Positions 1 to 10,572 of a stretch of 64,000 bases of DNA are shown piece after piece. Below the pieces are notes generated by a model that was not told the DNA's origin, did not search any database, and worked only from the letters and a program-made list of their open reading frames with translations. Position 1 is the stretch's first letter, and the number at the start of each line of letters is the position of its first letter. This DNA comes from Draconibacterium sp. GTDB taxonomy: Bacteria; Bacteroidota; Bacteroidia; Bacteroidales; Prolixibacteraceae. The stretch is from the NCBI GenBank assembly GCA_016705335.1, contig JADIYN010000013.1, positions 124,001-188,000 of the forward strand, read 5' to 3'. A program made the position numbers and the translations under genes.

Positions 1-870
1 ATAAATATTGACGGTCTGCATGATGAAAAATTATTGAAGAAATATGCACATTTCTCAATATACACAAACTGAGTATGGAAGACATTTTAAGTGTTGGCCA
101 ACGTCCGAAACTGGAGGAATACCGTGACTATGTTCAGGCGGTAATAAAAATACTTACAATGGACCCCGGCGATATAAGCATTGAATATGAACAAATTAGC
201 TTTATCCTCAAAGGAAATTTACTTGTCACTTTTCAGGAAAAAACCGGCGATGTGTTTAACAGTGTCAGAACCCGTATTAAAGAAAAGAAAGGTTCAGTAA
301 GAAGAAAAGGGGCCGACTATTTACTTTATGCACTTTTAGATACAGTTGTTGACCATTATTTTTTGGTTCTCGAAGATTTTGGTGAAAAACTTGAAGATTT
401 GGAAACTGTACTGCTTGAAAATCCCGATAAAAGCACATTGAACAAATTACATTCACTCCGCCGCGAAACACTACTTTTAAGGCGCTCAATTTACCCGCTA
501 CGCGAAATGATTTGCCACTTTGAAAAACTTGACGAGCCGTTAATTTCAAACGAAATAAAAGTATTTATCAGGGATTTGTACGACCACACTATTACAGTAA
601 TCGACACTATTGAAGTGCTCCGCGATATGACTTCAGGTTTGCTCGACTTGTACATGAACAGCGCTTCAAACAAAATGAACGAAATAATGAAAGTATTAAC
701 CATTATGAGTACCATTTTTATCCCGCTAACTTTTATTGCCGGAGTGTATGGAATGAACTTTGCCAACATGCCCGAGCTGCGCGCTCAAAACGGGTATTAT
801 GTTATACTGGGCGTTATGTTTGTTGTATTTATCGGGATGCTGACTTTTTGAAACGAAAAAGTGGTTTTAA
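1..870 (+). CDS. corA: CorA-family magnesium/cobalt transporter, 5' partial, frameshifted
   Basis: Inner-membrane divalent cation channel of the CorA family, which takes up Mg2+ as a pentamer. The C-terminal part shows the family signature YGMNF after the first membrane helix, near 750, followed by a second hydrophobic stretch. The cytoplasmic helical domain covers most of the rest. The 5' end lies outside the window. The first bases read INIDGLHDEKLLKK in one frame and then FLNIHKLSMEDIL in another, which is repaired by one extra T near 51-54. At the 3' end the clean frame stops at 851 in a T run (842-848), and a neighbouring frame ends in KKWF at 870, as CorA proteins usually do. Both breaks look like homopolymer miscounts. 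Family call is firm; the exact 3' end is not. Confidence 0.85.
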
Positions 871-996
871 AACCGGGGTGGTGATTCGAAAACCAAAGCA
901 TACATAAAGAAAAGATATGAGATGTTTATTGTTTATATTCTCTCCAAAATAGCATTGTATTCGTCCATCGTTTTTGCCCCAAAAATTATTAATTCC

Positions 997-1977
997 TTAA
1001 TGGAGTTTAAAATAAGAATATACCTCCTGATAATCTTTTACTTCCATTAAATCAGCACGCATTTTTGCGGCGCCATCAAAACTGTTTAGATAGATTTTAT
1101 AAAAACGTTTGAGGATATTAAAATTCTTACGTCCGCTCCAGGTTTTCTCAAAAAGCCGGGTGTGTTGAATGAGTTTTTCGATTCTTTCATCTTTTGATAT
1201 TTCAGTTTTTTCGGGATTAAAAAACCACGGGTTTTGAAAAATCCCACGACCGACCATCACGCCGTCAACCCCGGTTTCGGTGATGCGTTGCAATCCTTGT
1301 TCATATGAAAATACGTCGCCGTTACCATGAAACGGAATGTGTGGTTTAAGTTGATTTTTTAGTTTAACAGCTAAGGCAATTTCATCCCAGCTTGCTTCGC
1401 CATCGCTTTGCATTCGTTGTGTTCGTCCATGCAAAATAATTGCAGCAGGTTCAACTTCAAGTAATTCCGAAATCCACTCTTCAGTTTGATGCTGCTTTAT
1501 TCCTGTGCGTGTTTTAACACTCACAGGCAGGTTTGTACCTTCTTTAGTTGCAAGAATTATTTCCTTTGCCAGGTTTGGTTCGCCAATTAATGCGCTGCAG
1601 GCACCTTGTTTGAAGACCTTTTTCACGGGGCAGCCCATATTTATATCAATTCCATCAAATTGATAATTTTCAGTAAGATAGCTGGCAATGTTTTTATAGA
1701 TTTCAGGGTTGCGTCCCCATATCTGTGCAACCAATTTAATATTTAGTTTTTTCAGAAGTTCTTTTTCAGAATCGTTAACCACAAGACGTTCTGAAACCCG
1801 TGTCCGTCCAACAGGATGGTTCATCCCTTCAACGGATGTGAATTCAGTAAAAACCACATTTAGCTTTTCCATCGCAGACATTCCCATAACGATTTCACGA
1901 AAAACCGTGTCAGTAACGTCTTCCATTGGAGCCAGCGAAAAAACGGGGCCGTTAAATTGTTGCCAGAAGTTTGTCAT
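997..1977 (-). CDS. dus: tRNA-dihydrouridine synthase
   Basis: FMN-dependent enzyme that reduces uridine to dihydrouridine in the D loop of tRNA. The protein opens with FSLAPMEDVTDTVFR and carries INMGCPVKKVFKQGACSAL, the Dus active-site region with the catalytic cysteine (NMGCP). VKTRTG and the flavin phosphate-binding GVDGVMVGRGIFQNPWFF follow. About 326 residues from the ATG at 1977 is normal for the family. An in-frame extension to 2028 exists, but the translated leader does not look like Dus, so I chose 1977. The reading frame is intact. It is transcribed away from corA, and no clear partner gene is seen. Which tRNA position it modifies cannot be read from sequence. Confidence 0.93.
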   Translation of the reverse strand: MTNFWQQFNGPVFSLAPMEDVTDTVFREIVMGMSAMEKLNVVFTEFTSVEGMNHPVGRTRVSERLVVNDSEKELLKKLNIKLVAQIWGRNPEIYKNIASYLTENYQFDGIDINMGCPVKKVFKQGACSALIGEPNLAKEIILATKEGTNLPVSVKTRTGIKQHQTEEWISELLEVEPAAIILHGRTQRMQSDGEASWDEIALAVKLKNQLKPHIPFHGNGDVFSYEQGLQRITETGVDGVMVGRGIFQNPWFFNPEKTEISKDERIEKLIQHTRLFEKTWSGRKNFNILKRFYKIYLNSFDGAAKMRADLMEVKDYQEVYSYFKLH

Positions 1978-2139
1978 AGTAATAATGAAGTTCCAAATCT
2001 TAAATTCCAAAAAACAAATAAATCTCAAATCTTAAAAATTCAAATTCCAAAATTAACCAATTTAAAGAGCCTTGAATTTCAGAGTTTGATATTCTGGAAT
2101 TTTGTTTTTTAATTTTTGTTATTTGGCGCTTATTAGGTT

Positions 2140-3167
2140 CTATCTACTTTGCTCTTCCCGAATCAAAGAAAGGCTTTTCCTGTACTTTCTGCTGTTTCCG
2201 AAACCTATTCGGTTTTCTTTTGAACGTGCCAAACCACTGGTTTTTTCATGGGCACATTCGGGTGTACAGCAACCATTGTACTTTTCGGCACAAACCGGGC
2301 ACTGAATGAATAGAATGTGGCAACCATGATTGTCGCAGTTGGTGTGCGAATCGCAGGGTGTACCGCATTGATGACATTTCGAAATAATTTCGCCATTAAC
2401 ACTTTCGCCCAGCCGTTCATCAAAAACAAAGTTTTTACCAATGAATTTCGAATCAAGATTAGCTGATTTTATTTGCCGGGCATATTCAAGAATTCCGCCA
2501 TGCAACTGATTCACGTCTTTAAAACCCTGGTTTTTTAAATAAGCACTTGCTTTTTCGCAACGAATTCCACCCGTACAATACAACAACACTTTTTTATCTT
2601 TTTTGTCAGCCAGCAAATCGGTTACAATCTCCAACTCTTCGCGAAATGTATCGGCTTCTGGACAAATCGCTCCTTCAAAACGGCCAATTTCGCTTTCATA
2701 ATAATTGCGCATATCAACAACAACCGTATTTTCTTTGCCGATTTGTTCGTGAAATTCAATTCCACTTAAATGTTTGCCAACGTTTGTAACGTCGTAGGTT
2801 CCATCGTCCAGTCCATCGGCAACCAATTTAGGGCGAACTTTAATGGTAAGTTTGTAAAACGATTTTCCATCGTCTTCAATGGCATATTTAATGGGGATTC
2901 CATCGAGAATTTCATATTTTCTTAGTGTTTCGAGGAAAGTTTCGAAATGATGTTCCGGAATGCTCATTTGCGCATTAATTCCTTCGCGGGCAACGTAAAT
3001 GCGACCAAAACAATCGAGTGAAAACCAATCGTGGAAAATATTGTCTCTGAATTCCTGTGGATTTTCAAGATAAAAATAACGATAAAACGAAATAGTTTTG
3101 CGCTGAAAAGTTTCCTTCAGCAACCTTTCTTTAAATCTTCTTTATTTATGCGGTTGTATAAAAACAT
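2140..3167 (-). CDS. trhO: tRNA uridine(34) hydroxylase, rhodanese family (frameshift near N-terminus)
   Basis: TrhO (formerly YceA) hydroxylates U34 of certain tRNAs using oxygen. An N-terminal ferredoxin-like domain (VAREGINAQMS) is followed by a rhodanese domain with the active-site loop CTGGIRCEKA. A cysteine-rich tail (CHQCGTPC, CPVCAEKYNGCC, CTPEC) follows and is usual for this family. The uninterrupted frame begins only at a TTG at 3123. One base restored in the A run near 3130-3135 joins it to an upstream ATG at 3167 that encodes MFLYNRINKEDLK, a typical start for the family. I therefore annotate one gene with a single-base frameshift. It is a stand-alone gene facing the glycosidase to its right. 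Confidence 0.9.
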
Positions 3168-3348
3168 ATCGAAATTGATTTTTAATGGGTTCAAAAGTAA
3201 ACATTCTTTCAAAAAGGACAAATCAGTATTTTTTACAGGAACAAAAACAAAGAACCTTTTTCCACACAGCACTTTAAAAACCTGTGTTAAAGAAAAGAAA
3301 TTAGTAGTATTGCAAATAAAATCTTATTTCGAACCTAAAAACCAACCG

Positions 3349-6280
3349 ATGAAAAAGCTTATTGACAAATTGATTTATTGCACTGGTTTCATGTTGGTTT
3401 CTTTATCTTCATTTAACCAGAACCTGATTAAAAACCCAGGATTTGAGTTCGGTTTGAACAATTGGAGTTTGTGGTCAAAGGAGGGGACCGGAAAGTCAAC
3501 TGTGGTTTCTGAACCTGTTCATACTGGCCAGAAAGCGCTCAAAATTGATTATCAAGGCAACAATGATTGGGCATTAAATTCTTCTGAAGTCATTAAAGTA
3601 AATGCAGGCGATATATACGAAATGTCGTGCTGGGTTTCAATTGCATCTTTGGTGTCTGAGGCCAATATGTCGCTGGTTTTGTACGATGACAAACGGAATG
3701 TAATCAACTGGGTGTTCAACCGTATTAAAATGGACAAAAAGTTAGCTGAATATACACAGTTCATGTCAAAGTTTGTAGTTCCACAGAGCGCGGCATATAT
3801 ATAGTTGTGGCTTGAAGGATGGGCCGGATGCGTGTTATATGCCGATGATTTTTCGCTTTCAAAATACGAAATCGATGCTATTTCAGGAGAATATATAATC
3901 GAAAACGAGAAGGTAAAAGCAGTCATTCAATTGCCGGAGTTTACAATCAATTTAATGGCCAAATCGGGCACCCATTCGGTTCAAACCAATCCTGCCCAAT
4001 TCGCGGCCGCCAAATCGGTTGAATTCATCAACGCGAAGGCAATAAAAGTAAATTGCGAACTTCTTGATGAACAAAAATCGCCTATTTCAATTGAATTTGC
4101 TTTAGAAGACAAGGCTTTGAAAATGAATATTGATGGTGATTCTGAACTTGATTTAAGCTCAGATTTTCAATTTCCTGGATCAATTGCGAGCCGGGCAAAC
4201 GATTATTTTATCGTTCCGCGGGCAACTGGAATTATGTTTCCGGTGAGCGAGCAATACCCTTTCTGGGAATTTTCGTGTTATGGTTGGAAAGCAACAATGC
4301 CATTTATAGGTGTCACCAATTTGAATAACGGTTATATGGTGTGCACTCATGACCAATATGATGCAGTATTTCAATTTACAAAACCTCCCGGAGAAAACTT
4401 GTACACCTTTAATGTTCAGCACAAACCTGCAAAAAGCAAGTTGGGGTACGATCGTATAGTGTTTATCGTTTTGGTTGAAAATGGTTATGTGGAAATGTGT
4501 AAATGGTATCGTGAAATTGGTGAAAAAGTGGTTTTGTAAAAACGCTCAATCAAAAAAGGAAAGAAAATCCGAACATTGACAAACTGATTGGTGCGGTTGA
4601 TTTTTGGCCGTTAAGCATGAATATCGACCCTTCATTTATTTCTACAGTTAAGTTGATGGGGATAGACAAAGCCATGTGGAACCTTACCGGCAGTTGGGGG
4701 CAACCCAATTTTTCGGTATTGATCGATTCGATTAATGCGAACGGATTTTTATCGAACCGCTACGATATTTTTACCGATGTGTGGCCGCCCACCCACCCTG
4801 AATGGCAAGGCTATAGAACAGAAGGTTATCCGGAAGATGTAGTAGTTGATAAAAATGGCGAGTTGCAAAAGGCTGGACTGCTTATCCGAACGGGCAGGAA
4901 TTTCAGGGATATTATACTTGTGGTTTAACTCATTGGGCGTATGCACATAAATATGTGACACAAGATTTAAAGGTAAACAAGTACAATAGTCGATTTATTG
5001 ATGTGGAGCTTTCTTCGGCACTTACTGAGTGCTTTTCGCCCGATCACCCAACCACGCGAAGACAGGATGCAGAATCGCGGACAGAGTTACTTGCGTTTAT
5101 CAAAAACTTTTATCGATTAGTTACCGGGACAGAGGAAGCGCACGATTTTGCTTTCCAGAATCTTGATTACAGTGAAGGAACCATGACAATTGCGCCTGCC
5201 GAAAATGCGGGCTACGACTGGTCGCAACCGCTGGAAAACACCGATAAAGCTTATTATGAACAAAATATCAGTACACGTTACCGCATCCCTTTGCATGGAC
5301 TTGTTTATCACGATGTACACATTCCGACATGGTACACGGGCGATGGTGTTTCAAAAGTACCCGCCTATTGGGAAGACAAGGATTTGTGGAATATTTTGTA
5401 CGGAACAATGCCGCTGTATCTGCCTCCGTCACGAAGTTATTGGGATTCGAACCTTGAAAAATTTATGTCTGGGTATCATTTAATGTCAACAGTTTCGCGA
5501 AATGTGGGTTACGCAAAAATGATAAACCACCAATTTTTGAGTGAAGACCACAATCTTCAGGAAACTGATTTTGACAACGGTTGGAAGGTTGTTGTTAATT
5601 TTGATTCAATTCCGCGCAACTTGGCAGGAAAAACTTTGGCCCCAAAAGGTTTTTATGCGTCAGCCGAAGAAAAAGATGAAGCCGGGAAAATGATTTTCGA
5701 TGACAAAACAATTGCCTGGGCTTTATCGAGCAACCGCCTGTTTTTCAACCCATTTGGGGTTGAAGCCAGTAAATTGGGACTTCGGAGTACAAATTCTGTA
5801 TTCATGGAGAAATTCACGGATTATCTGCTTGTTTCGTTTATCGGCAATCAAAATTATATCGATTTTAATATTGATGATTTGCCATTCGATGTAAAAGAAA
5901 TTTCAAAAGTGGTTGAATATTACACGGCAAGGGAAATTAGTCTAATAACAACTGACGATGGTTGGAAACAATTGAGAAGACCAACTGGTAAAAGTTATTT
6001 TAAATTGTATTACGGACCAAAAACAACACGTTTGGAAACGGGTTCATTATCGCCGGGATTAAAAATATACCCAAATCCAGCTCAAAATCAATTGTTTATT
6101 GAACATTTAAATCACAATGCGCAGCTTACGGTTTGCAATATTAACGGGCAACGGCTGATTGAAAAATCGTTGTCAGATTCAAAATCGCATATAGATATTG
6201 GTTTTCTTGCTTCTGGGGTTTATTTCCTGAAAGTTGTGCAAAATGGTTCAAGCGAAGTTTTGAAGTTTATCAAGAATTAG
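3349..6280 (+). CDS. Secreted GH129-like glycosidase with CBM-like N-terminus and T9SS sorting domain, broken frame
   Basis: One exported protein in four pieces. It starts with a signal peptide (MKKLIDKLIYCTGFMLVSLS). A carbohydrate-binding-like module (NPGFEFGLNNWSLW) comes next, then a large domain whose segments RFIDVELSSALTECFSPDHP, YRIPLHGLVYHDVHIPTWY and WNILYGTMPLYLPPSRSYW resemble the GH101/GH129-related glycosidases (DUF5696-like), which act on alpha-linked N-acetylgalactosamine. The end (LKIYPNPAQNQLFIEHL to KFIKN) is a type A sorting domain of the type IX secretion system, so the enzyme is probably cell-surface or secreted. Breaks: a TAG at 3802-3804, a lost T near 4530, and a lost G near 4869. 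The last two are homopolymer shortenings; the TAG needs a substitution. Substrate is inferred. Confidence 0.72.
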
Positions 6281-6329
6281 CATTTCTGTTGGAGCAAGTC
6301 TTTTAACGAAAAGCCGGATATGGCTTTCT

Positions 6330-6836
6330 TTATTTCATCAACTCATCTATCTTCTCAATAATTTCCTTAAACTCCTTCTCATTAAAACCGATTGATGCTA
6401 CAGCAATTTTTCCTTCTTTATCGATTATAAAATTTCGCGGGATATTCTGGTTTGCATATAACGAAAAAACCTTTCGTTCTACATCAGGGTAAAAAGGCAT
6501 GTTGAATTTATTGTCTGTTTTGAATTTATTGATTTCTGCCCAGGTATGTTCACGCCCCAAAATAATCAGTTCAAAATTCGGGTTATTTTTCAGTTTATTA
6601 TAAACTTCCTTTTGCAGGTGAGGAAGTTCCTGCCGGCATGGTGGGCACCAGGTGGCAAAAAAGTTTATCCAAACTACTTTTCCTTTCAGTTCAGATAATT
6701 GTTTTGTTTTGCCGTTTTCGGTTTCGAATGTAAAATTAGGTGCTTTGTCGCCAATTTTAACCAATGTTGCTTCGTCCTGAGCTTTTAGTTTACAGGTAAA
6801 AATCAAAATAAATGATATTAAAAGGAATGCTTTCAT
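6330..6836 (-). CDS. TlpA-like periplasmic thioredoxin
   Basis: Thioredoxin-fold disulfide oxidoreductase of the TlpA/ResA group. A signal peptide (MKAFLLISFILIFTCKLKAQ) precedes the AhpC/TSA-redoxin fold. The redox motif WCPPC lies in FFATWCPPCRQELPHL, and the cis-proline loop is NIPRNFIIDKEGKI. At 168 residues it is normal for a periplasmic single-domain member. It lies 31 bp downstream of the corrected end of the TPR/MORN gene on the same strand, so the two are probably co-transcribed. Such proteins reduce cytochrome c maturation partners or other exported thiols; the specific partner cannot be told here. Confidence 0.9.
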   Translation of the reverse strand: MKAFLLISFILIFTCKLKAQDEATLVKIGDKAPNFTFETENGKTKQLSELKGKVVWINFFATWCPPCRQELPHLQKEVYNKLKNNPNFELIILGREHTWAEINKFKTDNKFNMPFYPDVERKVFSLYANQNIPRNFIIDKEGKIAVASIGFNEKEFKEIIEKIDELMK

Positions 6837-6867
6837 TATTATTTTTTTGTGGAAAGATATATGTTTT

Positions 6868-8332
6868 TCAGTAATTGACAGTTCTGATAAAAGGATAAAA
6901 ATTTACAGTGTTAATTGATTCAAAATACAAATTGCCAATGACAAAAAGATGTGGAGGGATTAAAAGTGAAGAATTAATTACACTTTCAGAAATATTGGCT
7001 TTCCCGTTTGTTGTATTTGCATAACCTTTTTTAAATTTTCCGTCCCTGTATTGTTCAAATATGGCTATATCGTTGCCAAGCAGGTATTTCCAATCGCCAT
7101 GTTTTTTGTTGTTTTGAAATGCTCCACTTAAAGCATAATCCAGTCCATCGATTTTTTCAAAAAAAACTTTAAAACTTCCGGATCCCGAAAAAACCTTATA
7201 GTCCAGGTTTTCAGTATTAAGAAAGCGCAGTGAAAAAATCGTCCATCTGGAATTCTATTTCATAATCTGTTTTCCCATTTTCGTTAAAGAATACCCATTT
7301 GCCCACCGGAATACCATTCCTGAACCGCCCGATTGTTTGGGTTTGTCCATTTTTAAAATAAGATTTATATAATCCCTCGTAATTTTTTTTGTTAATTGTT
7401 CCTTCAGAGAGAATTTCACCTGTTATAAAATAATCTTTAAAACTCCCGCCAAAAAAATTATCAATTGACCAAAATGATTCTCTGTAAAATAACCCAGTTT
7501 CAGGCGGACAAACCTGCCATTTGCTGTTAAAATACACCTTCACCTTTCTTGTTTCAATTTCCTCTGGTATAAAAAAACCTTTTTGAGATTCGCCTTGAGT
7601 TGTTGAAGCCTGAAACAGAAATTCGAGTCTTTTATCGAGCACATTCGAATTTGGAGCTGACATTTTACCGGATAACCGGGGTTTGTCGCATCCATCGCAA
7701 TAATACTTTAGAAACTGACAGGTAATTGCACCACCAAGCTCAAATGCGCGTTCGAGATCGGTACAAAATCCTTCGCTATTATTTGTTTTATAATTACAAA
7801 CTGCGCTGTAAATAAAAATACCTGTGTTTAATGAATCAGCAGATTTTAGATAATTGAAGTAAACCAATGCTGAATCAAAGTGGTTTTGTTCAAAATATGT
7901 GTTTCCCAAAAACTGGTTCATATATATCAGTTTTTTCTCACTGAAATCAGATCCGGCAAATTGTAACGATTTTTTAAAATACTGAATTGCATTGGTTGTA
8001 TCCCTTTGTTTTTTACAGATATTTCCAATGTTGTACAGGCATTCTGTATTTTCAGGTTCAAACTTCAGATTTTTCCTGAAATCAAGTATTGCATTTACTG
8101 TATCACCAAGGGAAATATGACATAATGCTCTGTTTTGGTAAATAAAAAATGCTTCGGGATCACCTTCAACTGCCAGATTGAAAAGTTTTAACGCCTCCTT
8201 ATAATTTTCAGCTAACATTAGCTGGTAACCATCATAATTTAATTGGGCAATTTCACGATTGATTACTTTTTTCTGCGAAAAGGTTGGATTGAATGCGAAC
8301 AATGCTATCGCGAAAAGTATTGTTTTTTTCAT
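6868..8332 (-). CDS. Exported TPR and MORN-repeat protein (one frameshift)
   Basis: Starts with a signal peptide (MKKTILFAIALFAFNPTFSQ). Tetratricopeptide repeats follow over about residues 25-200 (NYKEALKLFNLAVEGDPEAF, NAILDFRKNLKFEPENTECL, NAIQYFKKSLQF), then MORN/YwqK-type repeats (GLYKSYFKNGQTQTIGRFRNG, GKWVFFNENGK). The open frame stops at 7217. Removing one T from the T run near 7228 continues it as FSLRFLNTENLDYKVFSGSG through NNKKHGDWKYLLGND to a TGA at 6868-6870, which restores further MORN-like repeats. This is one of the few apparent insertions in the window. These repeat folds mediate protein contacts and no enzymatic role is indicated. TlpA follows 31 bp downstream. Confidence 0.78.
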
Positions 8333-8404
8333 TTGGAATGGGAATAGGTTTTTGGGAAATAAAAAAATAGAAAGTTGTAAAGTTGATTCTGGTTTGAATG
8401 AATT

Positions 8405-8439
8405 AAGTCATGGTATCAAAGAAAGTGATACCATGACTT
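8405..8439 (-). terminator. Hairpin terminator after purC
   Basis: Perfect 14-bp arms at 8405-8418 and 8426-8439 (AAGTCATGGTATCA and its complement) around a 7-base loop, starting 6 bp beyond the purC stop codon. The T run is on the plus-strand side and only a short one follows on the minus strand. Its position between purC and the next minus-strand gene makes purC transcription ending the likeliest role. Confidence 0.7.
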
Positions 8440-8445
8440 TTTATA

Positions 8446-9396
8446 CTATAATTTGTTTTTTAGAAACTCGTTAACCGACTTTTCAATGCGTGCGGGGATT
8501 TCAGAAATATCCGACTTTTTGAATTTATCGCCTGTGATTTTCTCATAAAGTTCGATGTAACGGTCGGAAACTGATGCAACAAAATCTTCGCTCATTTCAG
8601 GAACGGTTTGTCCGTCTTTACCCTGAAATCCGTTTTCAATAAGCCACTGTCGCACAAATTCTTTCGAAAGTTGTTTTTGTTGTTCACCTGCCGCCAAACG
8701 TTTTTCGTAGCCTTCGGCATAAAAATAGCGCGATGAATCGGGTGTATGAATTTCGTCGATAAGGTAAATTTTACCGTCCTTTTTCCCGAATTCATATTTC
8801 GTGTCAACCAAAATCAAGCCCATTTCGGCAGCCATTTCAGTTCCGCGCTGAAACAATTTGCGTGTGTAATCTTCCAGCATTTCGTATTCAGCTTTATCAA
8901 CCAATCCTTGTGCGATAATTTCTTCACGCGAAATATCTTCATCGTGACCAACTGCAGCTTTTGTTGTAGGAGTAAGAATTGGTTCCGGAAATTTCTGGTT
9001 TTCCACCATTCCTTCCGGCATGGGCACCCCACATAACATTCTCTTTCCCAGTTTATATTCACGGGCAGCGTGGCCGGTTAAATAACCCCGGATTACCATT
9101 TCAACTTTATATTGTTCGCACATGTGGCCAACAGTAACATTTGGATCAGGAACGGCAATTTTCCAGTTGGGGACAATATCGGCAGTAGCATCCAGGAATT
9201 TTGCCGCTATCTGGTTCAAAACGTGTCCTTTGTATGGAATACCTTTTGGCAGAACCACGTCGAATGCTGAAATTCGGTCGGAAACCACCATCACAAGAAA
9301 ATCGTCGTTAATGTTATAAACGTCGCGCACTCTCCCTTTGTACAAGCTTTTTTGTTTTGGAAAGCTGAACTCTCTTTTTGTTAATGCGTTACCCAT
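8446..9396 (-). CDS. purC: Phosphoribosylaminoimidazole-succinocarboxamide synthase
   Basis: SAICAR synthetase of de novo purine synthesis, joining CAIR and aspartate with ATP. Family landmarks are GRVRDVYNI and VVSDRISAFDVVLPKGIPYKG near the start, then VIRGYLTGHAAREY and LILVDTKYEFG. The aspartate-pocket segment LIDEIHTPDSSRYFY follows. The length of 316 residues matches the longer eukaryote-like/Bacteroidota form rather than the roughly 237-residue E. coli form. The frame is intact. It lies 43 bp downstream of phoH on the same strand, an order common in Bacteroidota, so the two probably share a transcript. A hairpin follows its stop. Confidence 0.97.
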   Translation of the reverse strand: MGNALTKREFSFPKQKSLYKGRVRDVYNINDDFLVMVVSDRISAFDVVLPKGIPYKGHVLNQIAAKFLDATADIVPNWKIAVPDPNVTVGHMCEQYKVEMVIRGYLTGHAAREYKLGKRMLCGVPMPEGMVENQKFPEPILTPTTKAAVGHDEDISREEIIAQGLVDKAEYEMLEDYTRKLFQRGTEMAAEMGLILVDTKYEFGKKDGKIYLIDEIHTPDSSRYFYAEGYEKRLAAGEQQKQLSKEFVRQWLIENGFQGKDGQTVPEMSEDFVASVSDRYIELYEKITGDKFKKSDISEIPARIEKSVNEFLKNKL

Positions 9397-9439
9397 TTTG
9401 AATGATTATTTATTAGTGATTATTTATTAATTTTTAATG

Positions 9440-10438
9440 TTACCGGAATCTTGCTCTCTGTCTTTTGCTCTGTTCCATTCTTTCGCTTCTTCCTCCTCCA
9501 CCCTTTTTCTCGTATGCATCTACAATATCGCGAACCAAACGGTGTCTCACAATATCCTTCTTGTCGAATTCAATAACAGAAATTGATTTGATTTTGTTGA
9601 GGATTTTTAGTGCGTGAATCAATCCCGAATGACTTTTCCGTGGCAAATCAATTTGGGTTATATCGCCGGTTATAATGAATTTTGCATTCAGCCCCATTCG
9701 CGTTAAAAACATTTTCAACTGGTTAATTGTAGTGTTTTGTGCCTCATCAAGAATTACAAAAGCATTGCTCAGCGTCCGTCCGCGCATAAAAGCCAGCGGG
9801 GCAATCTGAATGGTTCCGTCCTTCATAAACTCTTCGAGCTTTTTTGCCGGAATCATATCCTGCAAGGCATCGTAAAGTGGTTGCAAATACGGGTCGATTT
9901 TTTCTTTCAAATCACCGGGTAAAAAGCCAAGGTTTTCGCCGGCTTCAACTGCCGGACGGCTCAAAATTATTTTTTTGATTTCCTTGTTTTTCAGCGCCCT
10001 CACAGCAAGTGCAATTGCAGTGTAGGTTTTACCGGTTCCGGCTGGACCAATGGCAAAAAGAAGGTCGTTTTTAATGCTTTCATCCAGCAAAACACGCTGG
10101 TTTGGAGTGCGTGCCCGAACAGGTTTTCCGTTGTTCCCAAATACAATAATGTCGGTGTCATTCAGCCCGTTTTCTTCCATTGATGAAATGCCTGAAGCCA
10201 GAATTTCGCGGATAATATCAGGAGTGAGTATGTTGAACTGCACGTAATGGTCGAGAATAAATGCAAACTTCTTTTCGAATAGTATGAGTTCAGATTCTTC
10301 GCCCTGAATGTTTAATGTGTTTCCGCGAGCTGCAATTTTTATTTTTGGAAAATAAGAGGTGATAAGATCGATTTTTGAATTATTAATGCCAAAAAACTCC
10401 AGCGGGTCAATTCCTTCTAATATTATTTGTTTGTCCAA
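9440..10438 (-). CDS. phoH: PhoH-family ATPase
   Basis: Cytoplasmic P-loop ATPase of the PhoH/PhoL family, related to the helicase core of superfamily 1 and linked to RNA metabolism. An N-terminal KH-like region (residues 1-110) precedes the Walker A motif AIGPAGTGKTYTAIALAV. AFVILDEAQNTTINQLKMFL holds Walker B, and FIITGDITQIDLPRK is the sensor. A basic tail (GGGGRSERMEQSKRQRARFR) ends the protein, which is 332 residues and intact. purC follows, and mazG is divergent on the other side. A minus-strand TAATTTTG at 10466-10473 fits the Bacteroidota -7 element upstream of the start. Confidence 0.95.
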   Translation of the reverse strand: MDKQIILEGIDPLEFFGINNSKIDLITSYFPKIKIAARGNTLNIQGEESELILFEKKFAFILDHYVQFNILTPDIIREILASGISSMEENGLNDTDIIVFGNNGKPVRARTPNQRVLLDESIKNDLLFAIGPAGTGKTYTAIALAVRALKNKEIKKIILSRPAVEAGENLGFLPGDLKEKIDPYLQPLYDALQDMIPAKKLEEFMKDGTIQIAPLAFMRGRTLSNAFVILDEAQNTTINQLKMFLTRMGLNAKFIITGDITQIDLPRKSHSGLIHALKILNKIKSISVIEFDKKDIVRHRLVRDIVDAYEKKGGGGRSERMEQSKRQRARFR

Positions 10439-10572
10439 GTGTGTAATTTATAAATTGTAAGGATTCAAAATTAAAAAATAATAGCAAACTAATTGTGGAA
10501 AAGATTATTTCAGGAATAAGAAAGAAGTAGTCAGGATTCACTATTTTCGAAGTTCATTTGAAAATTATTGCA

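Noticed and set aside
3802..4545. Programmed frameshifting or stop-codon readthrough as explanation for broken genes
   Set aside because: The breaks occur at ordinary homopolymers in many unrelated genes, without slippery heptamers or downstream pseudoknots, and in both directions.
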